Positions 1 through 7,094 of a stretch of DNA of 64,000 nt are shown piece by piece. Position 1 is the stretch's first letter. Each line of letters starts with the position of its first letter. Source of the stretch: a bacterium (GTDB lineage Bacteria > Planctomycetota > UBA1135 > UBA2386); contig JANSXC010000024.1 in the NCBI GenBank assembly GCA_024743115.1, positions 1 through 64,000 of the forward strand, in the 5' to 3' direction. The notes beneath the pieces were generated by a model that saw only the letters and a program-made list of their open reading frames with translations, searched no databases and was not told the DNA's origin. The translations under genes and the position numbers were made by a program.

Positions 1-142
1 CTGGCGCGGCGTCACCGCGCCCTCGACCTGCAGATCCGCGACACCGACACCGAGCAACCGCACCCCGGGCCGGCCCGGGGTGCGGTTGCTCGGTGTCGGT
101 GTCGCGGATCTGCAGGTCGAGGGCGCGGTGACGCCGCGCCAG
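1..142. repeat. Perfect 142-bp palindrome at window edge
   Basis: Bases 1-71 are the exact reverse complement of bases 72-142, with no mismatch and no loop; the axis lies between 71 and 72. The right arm is real dinB coding sequence, so the left arm is an inverted copy of the first 71 bases of that fragment. A perfect long palindrome without spacer is unstable in cells and is typical of a fold-back (chimeric) contig end. A genuine hairpin or inverted duplication extending left of the window cannot be excluded. Confidence 0.95.
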
Positions 143-343
143 GGCGGCCTCTTCGCGGCCGAGGACGCGCCGGCGCCCGCAGCGCGCGAACGGCGCGGCA
201 AGCTGCTGCGAGCCATGGATGCGATCCGCGATCGCCATGGTGAAGACGCCGTGCATCGCGGGGGCGAGCGGCGCTCGACGAGTCCGTGGGGGCCGAACGA
301 GCGCGAGGGTGGTGGCGGAGATGGTCGCGGCGCTCCGGAGTGA
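72..343 (+). CDS. dinB: DNA polymerase IV (DinB), C-terminal fragment
   Basis: This is the 3' end of a Y-family translesion polymerase gene cut off by the window edge and the palindrome. The frame is open from the palindrome axis to a TGA at 341. It encodes the end of the little-finger domain, with the family block RLLGVGVADL, then QGGLF, then a helix reading LLRAMDAIRDRHGEDAV, which matches the usual C-terminus of DinB. The catalytic palm and fingers would lie to the left and are not seen. A GTG at 80 lies inside the conserved block and is not a real start. The identification rests on the C-terminal motifs only. Confidence 0.75.
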
Positions 344-388
344 TCCGGCCGGCGACGAAGCGGGCTGGGATCCCGCCACGGCGCGGCG

Positions 389-394
389 TATAAC
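389..394 (+). promoter_or_regulatory. Putative -10 element (TATAAC), leaderless type
   Basis: TATAAC ends 7 nt before the ATG at 402. A transcript starting at the usual distance would begin at or next to the start codon. No -35 match is evident. Confidence 0.45.
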
Positions 395-401
395 GCGGGC
401 C

Positions 402-677
402 ATGATCCGTGCCCTGAAGAACACGTTCCTGACGACCGTTGTCTGCCTGTCCCTCGCCGCCTGCGCGGGAATGGACGCCAAGGCGGGTGACATGGCGGTC
501 AAGCCCATCAACGACAGCTGCCCGCTGATGCCCGACCACGGCGTCGATCCCGACGTCACCGTCGAGTACGAGGGGCACACGATCGCGTTCTGCTGCAAGA
601 AGTGCGTCCGCGGCTGGAACGAGAAGATGAGCGCCGAGGAGCGTGCCGCCTTCGTCAAGCAGGCGATGATGAAGTAG
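402..677 (+). CDS. Small lipoprotein with YHS/TRASH-like metal-binding motif
   Basis: A 91-residue protein. The N-terminus is a lipoprotein signal (basic start, hydrophobic stretch, lipobox LAAC near residue 20), so it should be membrane-anchored outside the cytoplasm. The mature part has the layout of small YHS/TRASH-like domains: a Cys in NDSCPLMPDHG, an aromatic turn, then FCCKKCVRGWNEKMSAEE. Such domains bind metal ions through spaced cysteines. The start at 402 is chosen because the signal peptide begins there and a TATAAC lies just upstream; the frame is open further upstream without signal features. The exact metal and role cannot be told. Confidence 0.7.
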   Translation: MIRALKNTFLTTVVCLSLAACAGMDAKAGDMAVKPINDSCPLMPDHGVDPDVTVEYEGHTIAFCCKKCVRGWNEKMSAEERAAFVKQAMMK

Positions 678-689
678 TCGACACGGTCG

Positions 690-733
690 GCGCTGGAGAT
701 TCAGCGCTGGAGATTCAGCGCTGGCGACACTCA
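690..733. repeat. 14-bp tandem repeat beside the carA stop codon
   Basis: The unit GCGCTGGAGATTCA occurs at 690-703 and 704-717, followed by a diverged 16-nt copy at 718-733. TCAGCGCTGG recurs at 759-768, where it contains the carA stop codon. Read on the minus strand, the repeats look like repeated copies of the last codons and stop of carA. Confidence 0.85.
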
Positions 734-759
734 GCGCCGGCGATCCCGCGTCGGCCTAC

Positions 760-1923
760 TCAGCGCTGGCCGTCGAGCAGCTTCACGAAGCGCTCGAACA
801 AGTAGAGCGCGTCGTGCGGCCCCGGCGCGGCCTCGGGGTGGTACTGCACCGAGAACACGGGTAGTTCCTTGTGGCGCAGACCCTCGACGGTGCCGTCGTT
901 GAGGTTCTTGTGCGTGATCTCGACGCCGTCGGGCAGCGAGTCGCCATCGACCGCGTAGCTGTGGTTCTGCGAGGTGATCTCGACCTTGTCGGTGAGCAGG
1001 TCGATCACGGGCTGGTTGCCGCCGTGGTGACCGAACTTCATCTTGTAGGTCTTGCCGCCGAACACATGGCTCAGGACCTGGTGGCCGAGGCAGATGCCGA
1101 AGACCGGCAGCTTCTGGACCAACGTCCTGGCGGCGGTGATCGCATACTGCGTGAGCTCGGGGTCGCCCGGACCGTTGCTGAGGAAGACGCCGTCGGGCTG
1201 TTGCTCGAGCACTGCTTCGGCGGGCGTGTCGGCCGGCACGACCGTCACGTCGAGGCCGCAGGCCGCCAGCGAGCGCAGGATGTTGCGTTTGGCGCCGAGG
1301 TCGTAGGCGACGATCTTGTGCTTGGCCGCGCCACTATGGGCGTGCGGCGGCGGCGGGCTGAACTCCGATTCGTAACCCTTGGTCCACGCGATCGGCTTTT
1401 TGGTCGTGACCGCGAGCACGTGGTCGACGTCTGCCACGCGTGGGGCGCTGCGAACGCGCTCGAGCAGTTGCTCGTCACTGCTCGTCATGTCGCGTGTGAT
1501 CAGCACGCGCTGTTCGCCGTGGTCCCGCACGCGGCGCGTCAGCATGCGCGTGTCGACGGCCTCGATACCGGCGATGCCGTGTTGGTCGAGATAGTCGGAC
1601 AGTTCGGTTGCCGAGCGGAAATTGCTCGCGCGCGAGCAGGCTTCGCGAACCACGAGACCCGACAGCCACAGCTTCGCCGACTCCTCGTCCTCGCTGTTGA
1701 CGCCGTAGTTGCCGATGTGGGGTTGGGTGAGCAGGACGGTCTGACCGCGATAGCTGGGATCCGTGAGGATCTCCTGGTAGCCCGACATCGACGTGTTGAA
1801 GACCAGCTCGCCGAACGAATCGGCGGCGGCGCCGAAGCCGCGCCCGACCAGGATCGTGCCGTCCTCCAATACGAGCCGCGCGGCCGGTCGCGGCGGGCTC
1901 GCGCTGCTGTCAGAGGTGGTCAA
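760..1923 (-). CDS. carA: Carbamoyl-phosphate synthase, small (glutaminase) subunit
   Basis: 387 residues, normal length for CarA. It hydrolyses glutamine and channels ammonia to CarB for carbamoyl phosphate, feeding pyrimidine and arginine synthesis. The N-terminal small-subunit domain (about 15-145) has the family signature FNTSMSGYQEILTDPSY. The C-terminal class I glutamine amidotransferase domain carries nucleophile Cys278 (GICLGHQ) and His362/Glu364 (QYHPEA). No ATG lies near the expected N-terminus, so the start is a TTG at 1923 directly before the conserved beginning. It is the last gene of the leftward operon, 9 nt after larB. carB is not in the window. Confidence 0.96.
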   Translation of the reverse strand: MTTSDSSASPPRPAARLVLEDGTILVGRGFGAAADSFGELVFNTSMSGYQEILTDPSYRGQTVLLTQPHIGNYGVNSEDEESAKLWLSGLVVREACSRASNFRSATELSDYLDQHGIAGIEAVDTRMLTRRVRDHGEQRVLITRDMTSSDEQLLERVRSAPRVADVDHVLAVTTKKPIAWTKGYESEFSPPPPHAHSGAAKHKIVAYDLGAKRNILRSLAACGLDVTVVPADTPAEAVLEQQPDGVFLSNGPGDPELTQYAITAARTLVQKLPVFGICLGHQVLSHVFGGKTYKMKFGHHGGNQPVIDLLTDKVEITSQNHSYAVDGDSLPDGVEITHKNLNDGTVEGLRHKELPVFSVQYHPEAAPGPHDALYLFERFVKLLDGQR

Positions 1924-1932
1924 ATCTAGATG

Positions 1933-2736
1933 TCAGGGGGTCTGCGAGGGCGGCCCGGAGGCCGCTCTGCGGTTGATTAGCGAAGCGAGATAGCCGGCGC
2001 CGAAGCCGTTGTCAATGTTGACCACGGCCACCCCGGCGGCGCACGAGTTGAGCATCGCCAGAAGTGCCGTCAATCCACCGTAGGAGGCGCCATAGCCCAC
2101 GCTGGTCGGCACCGCAATGACCGGAAAATCGACGAGTCCGGCGAGCACGGACGGCAGCGCGCCCTCCATGCCCGCGACGGCGACTGCGACGTCGGCGCGG
2201 CGGATCGCCTCGAGTTTCGCGGTGAGTCGGTGCAGGCCCGCGACCCCGATGTCGTGGTAGCGCTCGATCCGGTTGCCCGCGATCTCGAGCGTGACCGCGG
2301 CCTCGTCGGCGACCGCCAGGTCCGAGGTGCCCGCGGCGATCACGGCGACATGACCGTGGCGCTCGGTCGCGGTCATGGCCGGTGCGACGGTGATGCATCG
2401 CGCCCGTTCGTGATACGTCGCCGCGGGAACGCGCTCGCGGACCGCGGCAGCGTGCTCCGACGAGGCCCGTGTCAGCAGCACGCGGTCAGCGCGGGTGAGG
2501 ATCTCGGCTGCGATTGTCGCCGCGTCGGGCGGGGTCTTGCCCGAGCAGAACACGACCTCCGGAAAGCCACAGCGCGACGCGCGTTCGTGGTCGACCGTCG
2601 CGAAGCCGAGCTCGGCGGCCGGTGGCAGCGGTTGGGCATCGGACTGCAGGTGCGCGAGTGCATCATCGATGTCCTGCTCGCCGCGTCGGACGCGTTCGAG
2701 CAGCGCGCGCAGTTCGTTGTTCTCGTCGGGCATCAT
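1933..2736 (-). CDS. larB: LarB, nickel-pincer nucleotide cofactor synthase
   Basis: 267 residues. LarB carboxylates and hydrolyses nicotinic acid adenine dinucleotide to make the precursor of the nickel-pincer cofactor used by lactate racemase-type enzymes. The PurE-like C-terminal half shows the family blocks VAGMEGALPSVLAGLV, PTSVGYGASYGGL and VVNIDNGFGAGY; the N-terminal extension (1-100) separates it from PurE. The start ATG at 2736 overlaps the tsaD stop as ATGA, which fixes it; the frame runs open upstream only as shadow of tsaD. No larC or larE is present in the window, so the pathway must be completed elsewhere or the protein serves another LarA-like enzyme. Confidence 0.9.
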   Translation of the reverse strand: MMPDENNELRALLERVRRGEQDIDDALAHLQSDAQPLPPAAELGFATVDHERASRCGFPEVVFCSGKTPPDAATIAAEILTRADRVLLTRASSEHAAAVRERVPAATYHERARCITVAPAMTATERHGHVAVIAAGTSDLAVADEAAVTLEIAGNRIERYHDIGVAGLHRLTAKLEAIRRADVAVAVAGMEGALPSVLAGLVDFPVIAVPTSVGYGASYGGLTALLAMLNSCAAGVAVVNIDNGFGAGYLASLINRRAASGPPSQTP

Positions 2737-3809
2737 CGGCGCCGTCTCCGCGCATCGATCTTGCCGCCGGCCTGCGCGGTCGCGACCGCATCGAGTTCGA
2801 GCGGCGCGATCTGACCGGTGCGATAGAGATGCGAGCCCAGGCTCGCGATCATCGCGCCGTTGTCGGCGCAGAACTCCATCGGCGGGAGCACGAGGCGGAG
2901 TGTCCCGAGAACGCGGTCGTCCTGCAGGCGTTCGCGCAGTCGCTGGTTGCGAGCGACGCCGCCGCCGATGCAGAGCGCCTTGACCGGGTGGCGCTCCGCG
3001 GCGCGCCGCAGTTTCGTCACGAGCACGTCGACCGTCGCTTCCTGATAGGCACACGCGAGATCGCGCAACGTGTCGCCGGTCGGCGTCGGCATCGGCGCGC
3101 GATCGCCCTGCGGCTTCAGCGTGTACAGCAACGCGGTCTTCAGTCCCGAGAACGAGAAGTCGAGCGAGTCCCGGCCGAGCAGTGTGCGCGGCAGATCGAA
3201 CGCGCGCGGGTTGCCGCCCTTCGCCGCATTTTCGATCGCCGGTCCACCGGGGTAGGTCAGGCCGAGCAGGTTGGCGCCCTTGTCGAGCGCTTCGCCGGCA
3301 GCGTCGTCGCGCGTCGTTCCGAGCCGCTCGGTGTCACCACGGGCACGAACCAGGTAGATCGCGGTGTGGCCGCCCGAAGCGACGAGCGCGAGCGCGGGCA
3401 GCGGCATGTCGGGATCAGCGAGGAACCCGGTGTGGACGTGAGCCTGCACGTGGTCGACGCCGACGATGGGCTTGGCGAACCGGAAGCTGAGCGCCTTGGC
3501 CGCGGCGAGTCCTACGAGCAGGCAACCGACCATGCCCGGTCGCTGCGTCACCGCGATCGCGGTCAGGTCGTCCGGCGTCAACGCGGCGTCGGTCAGCGCC
3601 TGATCCACGATGGGCAGGATGCGTTCCGTGTGCGAACGGCTCGCAACCTCGGGCACGACGCCGCGCCAGCGCTTGTGGAGCTCGATTTGCGAGTGGACGA
3701 CGTTGCTGCGCACGACGTGGCCGTCCTCGACGATGGCGGCAGCGGTTTCGTCGCAGCTCGTCTCGATGCCCAGGATGAGATCGGTCGCGTTGATTTCGGT
3801 CGCAGTCAT
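2733..3809 (-). CDS. tsaD: tRNA N6-adenosine threonylcarbamoyltransferase
   Basis: 358 residues, typical of TsaD/Kae1. It transfers the threonylcarbamoyl group to A37 of ANN-decoding tRNAs, working with TsaB and TsaE. The N-terminus has LGIETSCDETAAAIV, the metal-binding pair is His120/His124 (HVQAHVH), and nucleotide-binding blocks ALVASGGHTA and CIGGGVARNQRLR follow. It starts 3 nt after the stop of the upstream S41 peptidase gene and overlaps larB by 4 nt, so translation is probably coupled through the operon. tsaB, tsaC and tsaE are not in the window. Confidence 0.97.
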   Translation of the reverse strand: MTATEINATDLILGIETSCDETAAAIVEDGHVVRSNVVHSQIELHKRWRGVVPEVASRSHTERILPIVDQALTDAALTPDDLTAIAVTQRPGMVGCLLVGLAAAKALSFRFAKPIVGVDHVQAHVHTGFLADPDMPLPALALVASGGHTAIYLVRARGDTERLGTTRDDAAGEALDKGANLLGLTYPGGPAIENAAKGGNPRAFDLPRTLLGRDSLDFSFSGLKTALLYTLKPQGDRAPMPTPTGDTLRDLACAYQEATVDVLVTKLRRAAERHPVKALCIGGGVARNQRLRERLQDDRVLGTLRLVLPPMEFCADNGAMIASLGSHLYRTGQIAPLELDAVATAQAGGKIDARRRRR

Positions 3810-3812
3810 TGG

Positions 3813-5165
3813 CTACTTGCCGCCGTCGATGCGGTCACCGAGCTGTGCCAGTGCGGCGGCGAGCTGCGAATCGGTATCCGGTTGCGGCGGTCGCGGCACC
3901 TTGAAGCCGTAGCGCTCGGCGACGGTGGCGTAAGCCGTACGGTAGCGCGCGGGGACCTCGTGACGGAAGAGTGCGATTTGGATCGGTGGGAGCTGCTGCT
4001 CCGAGACCGCCGACTCCACGTCCGGGGTGATGCCGCTCGGCGGCTTGCCGTTGGCCGTGGCCTGTTGGCGATGCGACCCGCCGAGGCTGCGTCCCTTGGG
4101 CGTGTAGTAGTGCGCCGTGGTGAGCTTGAGCTTGAAGTCCGGCCAGCTGTAGATGGTGTTCACGACGCCCTTGCCGAACGTGCGCGTGCCCACGACCGTC
4201 GCCCGGCCGTGATCCTGCAGGCAGCCGGCGAAGACCTCGGAAGCGCTCGCGGATTCGGAATTCATGAGCAGCACGAGCGGCAGGTCGGGGTAGAGGCATT
4301 CGCTCGCCTCCGCGTCGACGCGTTCGATCTCCTGGCCGCGGCGTCGGGTCGACACGATCGCGCCGGTCGGCTGGAAGAGGCGTGAGAGGGCGACGCATTC
4401 GTCGAGGCTGCCGCCGCCGTTCCACCGCAGATCGATGATGAGGCCACGCAGGGCGCCGCCGCCCGTCTCCGACTCCCGCTGCAGTTCGGTGATCGCCGTC
4501 CGCACGCCGCGCGTGATGCCTTCGTGGAAATCGGTGACGTGCACGTAGCCCAACCCGCGTTGGGAATCGGCAACGTGGCTCCATTTGACCGCGGGTCGTT
4601 GCACCGCGTCGCGTTCGACTGTCGCCGTGATCCGTTCCCCGTCGCGATCCAGCACGAGTTCGACCGTGGTTTCCGCGGGCCCGCGCACGAGTTCGGTCGC
4701 CTGCACGCTGCGATCGGCGACGGGCAGTTCGGCGACGGCCTTGCCGTCGATCTCGAGGACGCGGTCCCCAGGCCGGAGGCCCGCGCGTTCGGCCGGGCCG
4801 CCGGTGAACGGAAAGTGCACGACGATGTCTTCGCCGTGCTGTCGCATCACCATTCCCACACCCTCGTAGCGGCCGGTCGTGGATTCCTCGTAGACCTTCA
4901 CGCGAGCGGGTGGCACGTAGCGGCTGTAGTCGTCGAGCTCGCCGGCCATCGCCGCGATTGCGCGATCCATCAGCTCCGCGCCGTCCTGTGGCTCGACGTG
5001 CGACTTCAAGATCTCACGGTAGACGAGCTGGAGGGCATCGGACTGCGGTTGGGGGAGCTCGACGATGCGGCGATCGCCGAGCATGACGCCCGCGACGAAC
5101 GCGATCGCGATCAGCGAGCAGTTCACTATCAGAAACCAAAGCGGCAACCGCGGTTGCTGTTCCAT
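3813..5165 (-). CDS. S41-family C-terminal processing peptidase
   Basis: 450 residues. A tail-specific protease of the CtpA/Prc family, anchored by one N-terminal membrane helix (about 9-29) with the rest outside the cytoplasm. A PDZ domain (about 95-175, with GVGMVMRQ and GLRPGDRVLEIDG) presents substrate C-termini. The S41 catalytic core follows: RWNGGGSLDE, then Ser305 in NSESASASE and Lys332 in TFGKG, the expected Ser-Lys dyad. It is the first gene of the ctp-tsaD-larB-carA operon. A TACGAT lies 6 nt upstream of the ATG on the minus strand, so the mRNA may be leaderless. Confidence 0.93.
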   Translation of the reverse strand: MEQQPRLPLWFLIVNCSLIAIAFVAGVMLGDRRIVELPQPQSDALQLVYREILKSHVEPQDGAELMDRAIAAMAGELDDYSRYVPPARVKVYEESTTGRYEGVGMVMRQHGEDIVVHFPFTGGPAERAGLRPGDRVLEIDGKAVAELPVADRSVQATELVRGPAETTVELVLDRDGERITATVERDAVQRPAVKWSHVADSQRGLGYVHVTDFHEGITRGVRTAITELQRESETGGGALRGLIIDLRWNGGGSLDECVALSRLFQPTGAIVSTRRRGQEIERVDAEASECLYPDLPLVLLMNSESASASEVFAGCLQDHGRATVVGTRTFGKGVVNTIYSWPDFKLKLTTAHYYTPKGRSLGGSHRQQATANGKPPSGITPDVESAVSEQQLPPIQIALFRHEVPARYRTAYATVAERYGFKVPRPPQPDTDSQLAAALAQLGDRIDGGK

Positions 5166-5171
5166 CGCGGC

Positions 5172-5181
5172 ATCGTAGAGT
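5172..5181. promoter_or_regulatory. Symmetric bidirectional -10 element (ANNNTANNNT)
   Basis: The minus-strand hexamer TACGAT (5177-5172) ends 6 nt before the peptidase ATG at 5165. The plus-strand hexamer TAGAGT (5176-5181) ends 8 nt before the regulator ATG at 5190. They share the central TA at 5176-5177. The two start codons are only 24 nt apart, so any promoter core must sit here. Confidence 0.55.
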
Positions 5182-5189
5182 GAGGTGCC

Positions 5190-7052
5190 ATGGCGCGCAT
5201 TCTCGTCGTCGACGACTCGATCGAGAACCTGACGCTCATCGAGCTGTTCTTGCGGGGTACGGAGTTCGATCCCGTGACGGCGAGCGGCGGGCGGGAGGCC
5301 CTCGAACTCTGTAGTCGCGAGTCGTTCGAGCTGATCCTGCTCGACGTCGTGATGCCGACGATCGATGGGTTCGAGGTCTGTCGCCGGCTCAAGGACGATC
5401 CCCGGACGGCGTTCGTACCGGTCATCTTCCTGACCGGCCGCCTCGTCGACGAGTCGGACAAGGTCGCGGCCTACAAGCTCGGGGCCGTCGACTACATCCA
5501 GAAGCCGGTCAACCGTGAGGAACTCGTCGCCCGCATCCGCGTGATGCGGCGGCTGGAGCAGACCCGTTCGCAGCTCGACCGCGAGAATGCGGCATTGCGC
5601 GAGGAGGTCGAGGCGCTCGGGCGATCCCTGCACGCCGTTTCGCGCGAGATCGAGCAGCTCCAGCGGCTGCGGCACGAGTTCGATTCGACGGCCGAACCCG
5701 GCGTGCTCGCACTCGATGCCGACGGGAAGGTCGTCGCGGTCGATCCCAGCGTTCGGGATCTGCTCGGCGATATTCAGGTCGGCGTGCCGCTCACGGAGTG
5801 TGGTCATGCCGCGTCGCGGGTCGCCCGACTGCTCGCGGACGGTGCGCGTTCCGCGGACTTGACACTGCCGCGAGGCGGCGACGCCGCACGTGTGGCGCGC
5901 GTCGCGGTGCGGACCAACGTCAGTGGCGGCACGTTCCTGCTGATTCGCGACGTCACGGGCCTCGCCGAAGCCGAGCGGCTCGTGCGGGAACGCGAGCTCG
6001 CGGAGAGCGAGGGTGATGGCGCTACTGGTGATGGTGAGTCCGGCGATGGGCCGAGCATCGAGCATGGCTACGCGATGACCGATTACGTCGGCCGATCGTC
6101 CGAGGTGCTCGCACTCAACGAGACCGTCGATCGGCTGCGTCAGAGTCGCAGCACGGTGTTGATCCACGGCGAGAGTGGCACGGGCAAAGAGCTGGTCGCG
6201 CGAGCGCTGCACTTCGATGGCGCGAATCGCAACGAGCCGTTCATTCCGATGCACTGTGGTGCGATCGCGCCGGAGCTCGTCGAGAGCGAGCTGTTCGGTC
6301 ACGAGCGCGGTGCGTTCACGGGTGCCGAGCAGAGTCGTGATGGCCTGTTCCGGGCTGCAGATGGTGGCACGATCTTCCTCGACGAGATCGCGGAGATGTC
6401 CGTGCCGGTGCAGATCAAGCTGCTGCGCGTTCTGCAGCGTGGTGAGATCCGGCGCGTCGGCGCCAATCAGCCGCGGATCGTGGACGTGCGGATCATCGCT
6501 GCGACGAACCAGGATCTCGCGGCCCTCGTGAAGGAGGGCAAGTTCCGCGAGGATCTCTACTACCGCCTGCAGGTCGTGAGTCTCGAGCTGCCCGCGCTAC
6601 GCGATCGCACGGTCGACCTACCGCTCTTGATCGATAACTTCATCAAGGCCGCGAACGTGCGCCACGGTCGCAAGGACCTGCCCGTTCAGGGTGTCTCGCG
6701 CGGCGCGATGGAGCGGCTCGTGCGGTACGACTGGCCCGGCAACGTGCGCGAACTCGAGAACGTGATCGAGCGCGCATTCGCGCTCGGTGTCGGAGACGTC
6801 CTGCAGCTCGAGGATCTGCCGCAGCACATCATCGACGGTCGCTCGTCCCTTGCGGCGGCGCCCGATCCGGTGATCGAGGACGGCGCGACGGCGAGCGATC
6901 TTCCAGATCTCAAGAACATGCGGCGGGCGGCCGAGCGGCAGGCGATCCTGCAGGCGCTGAGTCGGTCCGGTGGTGACAAGATCGCGGCGGCGGCCGCGCT
7001 CGGGATGTCGCGGAGCACGTTCTACCGGCGACTGAAAGAGCTGGGGTTGTGA
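5190..7052 (+). CDS. Sigma-54-dependent response regulator (REC-PAS-AAA-Fis)
   Basis: 620 residues. A receiver domain at 1-120 has phospho-acceptor Asp52 (LLDVVMP) and Lys105 (IQKPVN). A coiled-coil (about 125-165) and a PAS-like segment (about 165-265) follow. The AAA+ activator domain (about 297-530) carries Walker A GESGTGKE at 327-334, the sigma-54 contact loop GAFTGA at 374-379, and Walker B GGTIFLDE at 392-399. A Fis-type helix-turn-helix (ALGMSRSTFYRRLKEL) closes the protein. All residues for ATP-driven opening of sigma-54 promoters are present. No histidine kinase adjoins it. GAGGTG precedes the ATG and could be a ribosome site if the transcript is not leaderless. Confidence 0.95.
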   Translation: MARILVVDDSIENLTLIELFLRGTEFDPVTASGGREALELCSRESFELILLDVVMPTIDGFEVCRRLKDDPRTAFVPVIFLTGRLVDESDKVAAYKLGAVDYIQKPVNREELVARIRVMRRLEQTRSQLDRENAALREEVEALGRSLHAVSREIEQLQRLRHEFDSTAEPGVLALDADGKVVAVDPSVRDLLGDIQVGVPLTECGHAASRVARLLADGARSADLTLPRGGDAARVARVAVRTNVSGGTFLLIRDVTGLAEAERLVRERELAESEGDGATGDGESGDGPSIEHGYAMTDYVGRSSEVLALNETVDRLRQSRSTVLIHGESGTGKELVARALHFDGANRNEPFIPMHCGAIAPELVESELFGHERGAFTGAEQSRDGLFRAADGGTIFLDEIAEMSVPVQIKLLRVLQRGEIRRVGANQPRIVDVRIIAATNQDLAALVKEGKFREDLYYRLQVVSLELPALRDRTVDLPLLIDNFIKAANVRHGRKDLPVQGVSRGAMERLVRYDWPGNVRELENVIERAFALGVGDVLQLEDLPQHIIDGRSSLAAAPDPVIEDGATASDLPDLKNMRRAAERQAILQALSRSGGDKIAAAAALGMSRSTFYRRLKELGL

Positions 7053-7094
7053 CCCCGCAATGCGAGGTTGCGTCTCGGGTTCGCTGTCGGCGGG

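Noticed and set aside
690..733. CRISPR array
   Set aside because: The repeat unit is 14 bp, adjacent without spacers, and beside a stop codon. It is a tandem duplication.
1933..2736. PurE (AIR carboxylase) rather than LarB
   Set aside because: The C-terminal fold is shared, but the 100-residue N-terminal extension and blocks such as VAGMEGALPSV are those of LarB.
2514..4385. A 623-codon plus-strand open frame opposite larB and tsaD
   Set aside because: It is antisense to two well-conserved genes and its translation is low-complexity Arg-rich; long antisense frames are expected at high GC.
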